Assembly: GCF_020379485.1 (NCBI RefSeq)
Contig: NC_063448.1
Span: forward strand, 47,005,218-47,069,217
Origin: Brassica napus
Taxonomy: Eukaryota > Streptophyta > Magnoliopsida > Brassicales > Brassicaceae
Length of the DNA: 64,000 bases
Direction: 5' to 3'
Shown in pieces: positions 55,663 to 64,000 of the stretch. The notes under the pieces are model-generated. The model worked only from the letters and a program-made list of their open reading frames with translations. It made no database searches and was not told the DNA's origin. A program made the translations under genes and the position numbers. Numbering within the stretch: the stretch's first letter is position 1; the number at the start of each line of letters is the position of its first letter.

Positions 55663-57202
55663 CACTTATGGATCAACATAGGGCTGTGGTGCAGAAGGAG
55701 AAACCGACCGGGCTCGACGACCCAAACCGACCAAACGTCCCTTCTTATTTGGAACCGACTGAAATAGAAAATAAACAAATTTAAATAATAGAAAAGATGA
55801 TAAAATGAAAATAAAGAAATAAATGAATTGAATTTTTTTATAAAGAACATACCGATTCAACGATTTCGTTGATTCGAATCCAGGACAAGTTGGTCGAAGC
55901 CGTCGAAGTGGCGTCCAGGTCGGTTTGAAGCTGAGATATACGGGTCTCTTCGTCTTCCTTCTGAGTTTCGATCAGGCTGAGCACATCTCTCACAACACCA
56001 TCATCAATCTCCCCGGTGTGCTTGTTGGTATGCGCCGTCTTCATTAGGACGAAATCATCAACCGGCTCGCCATCATTTTCATCCGCCTTGAAAAAAACAA
56101 AAGTTAAACAAACATTAGAAATTAGAAGAAATGCATAAAAAATAAAATAAAAACACTTAAATAATTAAAAAAAAAAGATTGAACTTAACAAACGATCCCC
56201 AAGAGTGGCAATAGTCTGGGCACCCAAATTGTGCTTGTATATGCCATTCCCGCCACGATCGCTCTTACGGTTCGCGGAGTTGGTCACGGAGGTAGCTTTC
56301 GTCTCGTCCTTATCCCAATGCACACACAACTTCTCCCAGACCGTGTTGTTGATCGACTTCGGGACCTTTTAATAAAAAAAATATAAAATAGTTTAATAAA
56401 TCCAAAAATAGTTTAATAAATTCAAAAAATGGTTTAATAAATTAAAAAAAACCTGGTTGATGAGCCACTTCTGCTTCCACACGTAGATCTGCTTCCCATA
56501 GTTGTCCATAACTTTATGGACGAAGGCGTCACAGATAAAGTTCGTGTGATCGGGATTCCAGGTGAACTCTTGCTGAAAAAAAACACAATTTGTAAAAAAT
56601 TTATATTAAAGATTAAAAATATAAGTGAAAAAATTAGAATAGTTACCGCAAACTGACAAAACCACATCTCCTGGTCCTCGGCAGGGAAGTGAGTGAAAGT
56701 CGGATATCCCTTGCTGAGGTTCGAGTACATCATATTGTTGATCCATGCGCTGATCCCATTCCCGGATCGGTTGAACCTAATATAAGAAACAAATTATTAA
56801 TAATGAATCAAATTTTAATGAAAAAAAAAACTTTTAATTACCATGTTTGACGTCGTCCCTTTGGACACAGAGTGAGATAGGGAAGATGCTCACGACCGGG
56901 CTGTTGAACCAACTGGGCAACAGTCATCACTCCCGGAACGACTGGAGGAGCGGGAGGGGGTGCAGCAGTGGGAGCGGGTGCAGCAACGGGAGGGGGTGCA
57001 GCAGCGGGAGCAAAAACCGGTGCGGGAAATGAAGAATCCCGATAGTGGCTGCTCGACCCCCTAGAGTGGCTGGACGAACCCCGAGAGTGGCTGGACGAAC
57101 CCCGAGAGTGGCTGGACGAACCCTGAGAGTGGCTCCCCGTACCACTACGACCTCATGGTGAGGCACGACGAGATCGAGACCGGGTCTGATCACCAGTAGA
57201 CC
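55663..57202 (-). pseudogene. CACTA second gene (plant transposase PTTA/En/Spm family), about six exons
   Basis: Exon islands on the minus strand, with approximate borders: 57202-56841 (TRSRSRRASP, stop, four GSSSHSR repeats, Ala/Pro-rich, VVPGVMTVAQLVQQPGREHL), 56776-56648 (SGNGISAWINNMMYSNLSKG, EDQEMWFCQFA), 56573-56454 (CDAFVHKVMDNYGKQIYVWK), 56370-56193 ([39 protein letters not shown]), 56087-55852 (DENDGEPVDDFVLMKTAHTN, LSLIETQKEDEETRI), 55760-55663 (VPNKKGRLVGLGRRARSVSP). This matches the transposase-associated protein of crucifer CACTA elements, thought to bind element ends. A TGA in the first exon and doubtful donor sites suggest it is inactive. Confidence 0.75.
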
Positions 57203-57206
57203 TGTA

Positions 57207-57420
57207 AATTAAAAAAAACATATTTAAAAATAGTTTTAATAAATATTAATTGAAAAAATATTTAAAATTAGTCATAATAAATATATAAATTAAAAAAAAA
57301 CATATTTAAAAATAGTTTTAATAAATATTAATTGAAAAACATATTTAAAAATAGTTTTAATAAATATTAATTGAAAAACATATTTAAAAATAGTTTTTAT
57401 AAATACAAAAAATAATAAAA
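57207..57420. repeat. AT-rich tandem repeat in a CACTA intron
   Basis: About four to five copies of a roughly 43-base unit containing ATATTTAAAAATAGTTTT and AATAAATATTAATTG. Confidence 0.75.
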
Positions 57421-57906
57421 TAGTGTTTATAAATCAAAAAAATGTTTTATAAATACAAAATTAGTTTTAATAAATATAATATTTTTATAAATATGAAATC
57501 ATCTTTTATAAATCCAAAAATCAAATTTATATACAAAAAACGTTTTGTAAAATTCAAAATCAATTTTATAAATACAAAAATAATAAAAAATTTATAAAAA
57601 AGTTCTAAATCAATTCAACACAACAAATTATCCAACCAAATCACAATTCTAAACCTATTATACAACCAAATCACAATCCTAACCAATCACCCTAACAAAA
57701 ATCTATAAAAAAACTTCTAAAATCATCAAATCTACATAAAAACCTAACAAATAGATCCTACGAGAGTGGGATAGGGTCCTTACATGATTTGTGTAGGAAT
57801 AGAGAGGATTCGCCGGAGAGATCGTCGCGAGAGAAGGGGAGATCGCCGAAAGAAGAGAGAGATCGCCGGAGGCAGAAGAGAGAAATGGGGAAGAAGAAGT
57901 GTCTCG

Positions 57907-57916
57907 TGTTTATAAA
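57907..57916 (-). promoter_or_regulatory. Candidate TATA box of the CACTA second gene
   Basis: Minus-strand GTTTTATAAAC (about 57906-57917) precedes a C/T-rich leader heading to the first exon at 57202, suggesting a leader intron of about 550 bp. Confidence 0.4.
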
Positions 57917-57919
57917 ACC

Positions 57920-58110
57920 TAGGGTCCGACGGAAACTGTCCGTCGGAATTTCTTCGGGTCCGACGGAAACTGTCCGTCGGAATTTCTTCGGTATTTTTAT
58001 TTTCAATTTTCGCGAAATATTTGGCGGCTGGTTTGCCCGGTTAAATGAAAATATTCCGAGAAAATTCCGACAGACACTTAAATATCCGCCGGAATTTCCT
58101 CGGTATGTTC
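57920..58110. repeat. Internal CACTA-type GTCCGACGGA repeat cluster
   Basis: Two tandem copies of a 35-base unit (about 57924-57990), each with the inverted pair TCCGACGGA/TCCGTCGGA, then CGAGAAAATTCCGACAG and CCGCCGGAATTTCCTCGG. Such motifs are typical subterminal binding sites, yet here they lie between the two genes. Confidence 0.75.
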
Positions 58111-58139
58111 ATTAATTCGATGATGAATCATTATGAATA

Positions 58140-61100
58140 ATTGATATATGTATATTTAATTACATGATCGGCCTGAGAAGCAAGAATGAAAGGATCATAA
58201 TATTGCAACTTTCGCCTCGAATGTACTGATGTAACACCAACTGCATCTGTTCTCACAACTCGATCTGGAGTGTTGTCGTACCAATCACAATAGAAAACAG
58301 TACAGCGCAATCCAACCATGCCCGGATACTTGATTCCATAATCTCCCGTATGTTTCCGTAGTATACATCATCTCCAGATGCAGAACAAACGCCAGCATCA
58401 TCTCCTCTTTTGAGTTGTGAATGCATATCTTCGAGTACAAAATTTCGGTTATGACTTCCCAACATACTCTGGTCCACGCACCATCTCGCGTATCCAATCG
58501 TCAAATGTTTCACCTCTGGTCATACCAGCAGACACCTATTAATAGCACATATATATGTTATATCAATATATGTGAATCAGTATAAATATGTGACAAATAA
58601 TATTTTAATTTGTTTAAAGCACTCACATAAGTAAGCATCCATCCGGAAAATTCTCTCTGCCTCAGTTCTTCAAGTTCCTCCTCTGTGGCGTATCTATATT
58701 CGAACCGCTTTTCTGCCATGAAAATCCTGTACATATGTTGACAACAATATAATTAATTAAGATTTAGATTTCAACTTGTTAAAAAAAAAATTTGTAAGCT
58801 AATTTATTTACCTTTCATATTGAAGAACATCTTCGCAGTTGGTGAGCAAATATGTTTGCAAATGACTGCGCTCCTGCTCAGTAAGTCGACGGTCCTTTGG
58901 TTTTCCGCTAAGTCGTCCAACATCTGTGAAGATGTCTGGAACCATAACATGATATGTTGCCCGTTCGCCTCTATCATCATGCCGAGCAGGTCTTCTGTTT
59001 TTGGTCTGCACTTCTGCTGGAAAGTAGAACTCGGCAAGTTTGAAGTTTCTAAATTTATCATCTGTGCGATTATAGAACCTTCCACCCTACTATAATTTTT
59101 CACCATCTTCTTCAAATGGTACTTATACCGCTCATACAAATACATCCATCTATACTGCACAGGACCACCAAGTTCTAATTCTCTTGCCAGGTGAATAACA
59201 AGATGCTCCATAATATCAAAAAATGATGGAGGAAATATCTTCTCAAGGTTGCACGGAATCACGGCTATGTTAGTCTTCAAATTTTCAATACCTTCAAGAG
59301 TCATTGATCTCGTGCATAAATCGCGGAAGAAAGCACTAATCCCTGCAATTGCTTCATGAACATTCCGTGGTAATAGTTCCTTGAAGGCAAACGGAAGGAG
59401 GCGCTGCATCATTACATGGCAATCGTGACTCTTCAAGCCGATAAACTTTCTTTCCTTTCTGTCGACACAGTTACGCAAATTAGATGCGTAACCGTCTGGA
59501 AATTCCACATCGTTTGAAATTCAATCAAAGAACACATCTTTTCCCTCTGCATCAAATCGGTATATGGGAAAAGGAGCCCTACCATTCTCATCAACATGAA
59601 GTTCTGAACGAGCACATATATCGACTAAATCCAGTCTTGACTTCAAATTATCCTTTGTTTTACCTTGAACGTTAAGGATCGTGTTCATGAGATTGTCAAA
59701 AAAGTTCTTCTCAATATGCATGACATCTAAATTATGCCTCAGCAGATGATCCTTCCAGTATGGCAGATCCCAGAAAATACTCTTTTTGTGCCAGTTATGT
59801 AGTTTTCCAACAGCATCTACCGGATAATGCACATGTCCACCTTGGTCCTGCGTCCTTTCTGCACCAAAATCTCTTAGTTGTGTTAACAAATCTGCCCCAG
59901 GGTGGACTGTCAAACACCATCTTGTTCTTCGTAAACAAATTTCTACTCCTACGATATGGATGATCAGGTGGTAGGAATCTCCTGTGATAGTCAAACCAAC
60001 ACGTTTTCCTTCCGTGTTTTAGTTGGAAAGCATCAGTGTTATCTTGACAATATGGACATGATAGCCTTCCATGCGTTGTCCATCCAGATAACATACCATA
60101 TGCTGGAAAATCACTTATTGTCCACATAAGTACTGACCGCATTTGAAAGTTTTCTTTACATGAAACATCGTATGTTTCAGCACCTTGAGCTCATAGTTGT
60201 TGCAACTCATATATTAGTGGCTGAAGAAACACATCAAGTGATCTCTTAGGATGCTCTGGTCCGGGAATGAGAATGGAGAGAAAAAAAAACTCTCGTCGCA
60301 AGCACAAGTTTGGCGGTAAGTTGTATGGTGTAAGAATGACTGGCCATAGAGAATACTGTCTTCCACTCTTGCCACACGGGCTGAAACCATCAGTACATAA
60401 TTCAAGGTAGACATTTCTTCTCTCATACACAAAGCCGAGATATTTTGATTGGAAATGCTTCCACGCTTTTGCATCTGAAGGATGTCTAATCTCACCATTT
60501 GTTAAATGCTCTGCATGCCATCTCATTGGTTGCGCTGTGCGTTCAGACTGATACAACCTCTGCAACCTTTCTGTCAAAGGCAAATACCACATCCATTTAA
60601 ATGGCACTGGAACTCTTCCACTCGTGTCTTTATAACGAGTCTTTCCACAAAATTTGCATATAACCCGCTGTTCATCCGCCCTCCAATAAATCATGCAGTT
60701 ATCGCTGCATACATCTATTACCTGATACAATAAACCAAGACCAGCTACCAGTTTCTGAACCTCGTAATATGAACCAGGGGCTACATTATCCTCGGGTAGA
60801 ATACCTTTTACAAAATCAGCAATCGCATCCACATAGTCTTCAGCCAAATTATAATCTGTTTTAATGCCCATCAGTTTTATTGCAGATGATAAAGCTGAAT
60901 GACCATCTCTGCAACCTTCGTACAAGGGTTGCTTTCCAGCATCCAACATATCATAAAATCTCATAGCTTCTGCATTGGGTAAATCTTCCCCTCTAAAATG
61001 ATCATTTACCATCTGTTCAGTACCTACACCATAATCTACATCCATTCTTATTGGTTTTTCTAACCTAACCGCAGGCTGAGGTTCGCTAGTACTACCATAT

Positions 61101-61375
61101 TCATAATCAGTTTCTCCATGATTATACCAAATTTTGTAACTTCGTGTAAACCCATTAAAATATAAATGAGTCCAAACATCCAACTCTTTAATAATCTTTT
61201 TATTTTTACAATTAGAGCAATGACATCTTAACATACCCGTTTCTGCTTCCGATTGTCGTTGAACTAACCCCATGAATTTGGTTATACCTCGTTGGTATTC
61301 TTCCGTAAGCAATCTCGTGTTCGGATCTAAATGAGGTCGATCGATCCAAGAACGATAATTATTTGAAGAAGACAT
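58140..61375 (-). pseudogene. CACTA TNPD-type transposase (Transposase_21), broken
   Basis: ATG at 61375 opens MSSSNNYRSWIDRPHLDPNT, the Transpos_assoc domain (CHCSNCKNKKIIKELDVWTH), followed by a long conserved N-terminal part to a stop at 60191. The Transposase_21 core continues in shifted frames: LMWTISDFPAYGMLSGWTTH near 60120, LKHGRKTCWFDYHRRFLP near 60010, HNLDVMHIEKNFFDNLMNTI near 59720. A DUF4218 region (HDCHVMMQRLLPFAFKELLP, FFDIMEHLVIHLARELELGG) runs 59430-59080. A DUF4216-type tail (YYGNIREIME, VGLRCTVFYCDWYDNT, KLQYYDPFILASQADHV) ends near 58140. At least three stops and frameshifts (near 60190, 59900, 59520) rule out a whole protein. Confidence 0.88.
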
Positions 61376-61456
61376 GCTTTTTTCAATCAAATTCGTGTGT
61401 TAATATAGTATGTGAGAGGATGAAGAAATGGAGTGAATGAAGAGGTTGCGGGTGCG

Positions 61457-61470
61457 GGTATTTATAGATG
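61457..61470 (-). promoter_or_regulatory. TATA box of CACTA 1 transposase
   Basis: Minus-strand TCTATAAATACC lies about 85-90 bases before the ATG at 61375, within the expected range. Confidence 0.65.
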
Positions 61471-61479
61471 AAATGCTGC

Positions 61480-61758
61480 TGACAGTACCGAGAAAATTCC
61501 GACGGAATCTCGATGGCAAAGGCTCTTCCTTCGGAATTTCCTCGGAATTTTTAAAATCCCCAACGGCTCTCTAACGGCTATAATATATCCTCGGATATTC
61601 GTCGGTGTTTTTCGAGGAAAATGATTTCCTCTGTATTTCATCGGTATATTCCGAGGAAATTCCGAGGAAACCCAAATCCTCAGAAATTCGTCGGAATATT
61701 CCGAGGAACTCATTTTCCGTCAGAATATCCGTCAGAATTACGATGTTTTCTTGTAGTG
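61480..61758 (-). repeat. CACTA 1 5' terminal and subterminal repeats
   Basis: Ends with GTTTTCTTGTAGTG at 61758. Repeated AATTCCGAGGAA, TCGTCGGAATATTCCGAGG and TCCGTCAGAAT motifs form many short palindromes. Confidence 0.85.
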
Positions 61759-62700
61759 TAAGTGCCAATTTACAAACCTACAGACGTGAAACTTCTAAAA
61801 CAATATTAAGATCAAAATGAAACTTTTCAGAAAATTTATCACAACATTAAGAGACCCTAAATCACCTGGAGAATACGACGAAAATGCAAAATTCCAATTA
61901 CCTGTAAATTCATGTTTAGAATCGTCCTTTCAGGGACAACCCGTTGTCCTGACCAAATTGACCCGAATTTCACTACTCCACGAAATCTCTAGCGCCGCTA
62001 AGAGAAGCCAAATATGATCTCGGGATTGTGGAGAGACGATGTTCTCCGATACCTCTTATCGTCGTGCCTGTCTCAATGCCGCTGGGTCCACCACCGTCGT
62101 TTTCGCCGTATATTAGCAAACTGTCTCTGCTATCTTCTCTAAAACCTTGCAATCTCTAACGCTCACTCCAGTACTCAATTCCATGATGATCTTTTAAATA
62201 TCAAAATAAGGATGGAAGGATATATGATTTCTGTTTAATTTAGAAAAATACCTTTAAGGAAAAGCTTAAAATCGAAAAAATTCAATGAACCCTAAATCGA
62301 TTTTGAATTATAAACATCCATTACTCAAATCCGAATTGCATGATTTCACCTAGTGTCGGTGTTCCAGGTTTGTCTGTTTCCTGAGAAGTTTCACAACAGA
62401 AATAACAATCATTAAACGATTAGAAATAACAATCATTAAACAAATTAGTTCGTTGACCGCGCTACGCGGGAGAATTGGTTATAAAGTTTTGTTGCAACTA
62501 AATTTTGTTGTCCGAATACCAAAAATTATGAAATAGACTTTATAAAACATACAATATGTTTTTTCATAGTACATGATGATTACACGAACATAATATATTG
62601 TTTTTATTTTGAGTGTTTTTGAAAGTTATCTTCGTTGGACCGAAAGTAGAGCGATGACTTCATATATGGGAGCTTAGTTTGTTACTCCACATAAATCCTT
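61759..62700. other. Sequence between the two CACTA elements, with a Helitron-like end
   Basis: Contains gene-like, less AT-rich text (about 61850-62160) whose product is not recognised, and a Helitron-type 3' end on the minus strand at 62445: hairpin CCGCGTAGCGCGG then CTAA and a T. AACAATCATTAAAC is repeated near 62405 and 62430. Confidence 0.45.
62445..62472 (-). mobile_element. Helitron-like 3' terminus, minus orientation
   Basis: Minus strand: CCCGCGTAGCGCGG hairpin, GTCAACGAA spacer, CTAA end (62448-62445), next base T. It fits the CTRR rule. The rest of the element is undefined and may be cut by CACTA 2 at 62701. Confidence 0.45.
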
Positions 62701-63150
62701 CACTACAAGAAAACACGCCGAATTCCGACGGAGGTTCCGACGGACTTCAATATCGTCGGACGTTTGTGATGGATTTCCGATCAATTTATGACGAAAACCA
62801 AAAATTTGAAGTCGTCGGAATTTCGTCGGCCATTTCCGACGGAATTCCGACGAAACATGGCTCGTAGGAATTTTTCGACGACTTTTCGACGACATTCCGA
62901 TAAAACATGTAACCGTTGTAGTCGTCGGAAATTCGTCGGAAAATACCGACGAACTTCCGACGACATTCCGATTAACAGATATAACCGTTACCGTCGTCGG
63001 TATTCCGTCGGAATTTTCCGACGAATTTCCGACGAACCATGTGACCGTTGCCGACAAATATATATGACTGTTGTATAGCTGTTTGAGATTGGAAAATACT
63101 GACGGTATTCCAACGGACTGCTTTACATCCGTCGGAATTTCGTCGGAAAG
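62701..63150 (+). repeat. CACTA 2 5' terminal and subterminal repeats
   Basis: More than fifteen variants of GTCGGAATTCCGTCGGAA in both orientations, roughly every 20-30 bases, plus an AACCGTT-containing unit repeated about four times. These are expected transposase-binding sites. Confidence 0.85.
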
Positions 63151-63174
63151 TCGTCGGATGGCTGTAAGCAATTT

Positions 63175-63184
63175 CCTATAAATG
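63175..63184 (+). promoter_or_regulatory. TATA box of CACTA 2 transposase
   Basis: CCTATAAATGC lies about 80 bases before the ATG at 63261. Confidence 0.6.
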
Positions 63185-63260
63185 CAACCCCACCTCATTC
63201 AACTCATTCACACTTCATTCTCTCTGCATTCTCTTTAGTCATAACAATTCCGTGAAAATC

Positions 63261-64000
63261 ATGTCTTAAGGAGCTTATTATCGTTCGGGGATGGATAAAC
63301 CTCATTTGGATCCCAACACCAATTTGCTTACGAAAGAATATGTTCAACAGATTGGAGAATTCATGAGGCTTGTTCAACAGCACCCAGATGCAAAAAGTGG
63401 TATGTTAAGATGTCCCTGCTCTACTTGCAATAATAACAAGGTTATAAAAGAATTTGATGTTTGGACTCAATTGTATATAAAAGGGTTTTCACGTAATTAT
63501 AAATTTTGGTACCTTCATGGGAAAACTGGTTATGAATATGGTAGTAGTAGCGAACCTCAGCCTGTTAGTGAACTTCAGCCTGATATTAGGTTAGAAGAAT
63601 CTAGAACGGATATAGATTATGGTGTAGGTACTGAGCAGATGGTACATGATCATTATAGAGGGGAAGAACCAAATCCCGAATCTAGGAGATTTTTTTACGT
63701 GTTGGATGCAGGAAAATAGCCTTTGTATCAAAATTGTAGAGATGGTCATCCAGCCTTATCATTTGCAACTAGATTAATGGGTATTAAGACAGACTATAAT
63801 TTGGCTGAAAAATGTATGGATGCGATTACTGATTTTGTCAAAGGTATTCTACCTGAAGATAACCTTGCACCGGGTTCATACTACGAGGTTCAGAAACTTG
63901 TTGCCGGTCTTCAACTACCGTACGAAGTGATAGATGTATGTATTGACAACTGCATGATCTACTGGAGAGCGGATGAGACACGGAATGTATGCAAATTTTG
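63261..64000 (+). pseudogene. CACTA TNPD-type transposase, 5' part, broken
   Basis: ATG at 63261 is followed by a TAA as codon 3. After it the same frame reads YYRSGMDKPHLDPNTNLL, the Transpos_assoc domain (LRCPCSTCNNNKVIKEFDVW), DYGVGTEQMVHDHYRGEE, a second stop TAG at 63717-63719, then RDGHPALSFATRLMGIKTDY and APGSYYEVQKLVAGLQ to the window end. It is a diverged relative of the transposase at 61375-58140. An ATG at 63291 could start a shortened protein, but the second stop would still end it. Confidence 0.88.

Larger units (their letters stand above)
55600..61758 (-). mobile_element. CACTA (En/Spm) transposon 1; 5' end at 61758, 3' end not found
   Basis: The 5' end is certain: read on the minus strand it starts CACTACAAGAAAACATCG at 61758 and is followed by about 280 bases of TCCGACGGA and CCGAGGAAA subterminal repeats, then a promoter and the TNPD-type transposase, then a second gene. 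The opposite CACTA end was not found near 55.6 kb, so the 3' end may be lost or diverged. Both genes are oriented alike. Confidence 0.8.
62701..64000 (+). mobile_element. CACTA (En/Spm) transposon 2, 5' part, cut by window end
   Basis: Begins CACTACAAGAAAACACGCCG at 62701, sharing its first 15 bases with the end of CACTA 1. About 430 bases of subterminal repeats follow (TTCCGACGGA, GTCGTCGGAA, TTTCGTCGGA), then a TATA box and transposase. It runs off the window. Confidence 0.88.

Noticed and set aside
57207..57420. CRISPR-like array
   Set aside because: The repeats are contiguous AT-rich tandem units without unique spacers, in a plant transposon intron.

Overview
The window is nuclear DNA of a crucifer, almost certainly a Brassica or close relative. 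Genes have spliced GT-AG introns, intergenic DNA is AT-rich, and the plant transposon superfamilies typical of Brassica (LINE, Copia, CACTA, hAT, Harbinger, Helitron) make up roughly half of it. Several gene products read as near-identical relatives of Arabidopsis thaliana proteins. No prokaryotic, organellar or viral genes, no CRISPR array and no tRNA or rRNA genes were seen.

Layout. 1-6.8 kb: a decayed LINE whose 5' third is inverted relative to its 3' part. 8.2-11.2 kb: class III peroxidase (minus, 3 exons). 13.3-15.7 kb: LINE 3' fragment abutting a dead PIF/Harbinger transposase. 16.3-17.8 kb: pectinesterase (plus, 5 exons). 18.3-19.2 kb: secreted glycine-rich protein (minus). 20.2-24.1 kb: phytochrome B (minus, 4 exons). 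25.4-31.3 kb: a young LINE with a 15-bp target-site duplication and only two obvious lesions. 34.4-37.1 kb: HCF107-like HAT/TPR chloroplast RNA-processing protein (plus, 8 exons). 37.8-38.9 kb: universal stress protein (plus, 4 exons). 39.3-40.8 kb: two-B3-domain REM factor (minus, 4 exons). 41.4-47.0 kb: a hAT element containing a LINE scrap, then a complete Copia element with 152-bp LTRs. 47.2-48.3 kb: exon relics of an ER-type E2 ubiquitin-conjugating enzyme (UBC32-like). 48.4-53.3 kb: Helitron ends, a MITE and another LINE fragment. 53.4-55.6 kb: a deleted F-box gene and a possible PUF-repeat relic. 55.6-64 kb: two CACTA elements whose 5' ends face each other.

Gene order. From recall of the Arabidopsis map, the host genes form one collinear row matching At3g17000 (UBC32, broken here), At3g17010 (REM22), At3g17020 (USP), At3g17040 (HCF107), At3g17050 (glycine-rich), At3g17060 (pectinesterase) and At3g17070 (peroxidase 29). 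PHYB, which in Arabidopsis is At2g18790, sits inside this row between the HCF107 and glycine-rich genes. The row is one copy of that ancestral segment with local losses and transposon insertions; there is no operon-like functional coupling.

The most interesting items are structural: a LINE with a twin-priming-type inversion, PHYB in a chromosome-3-like neighbourhood, the fossil of UBC32 at its expected place, four micro-insertions (homopolymer plus a few bases) flanked by 13-16 bp duplications, and several nested transposons whose borders can be set to the base.
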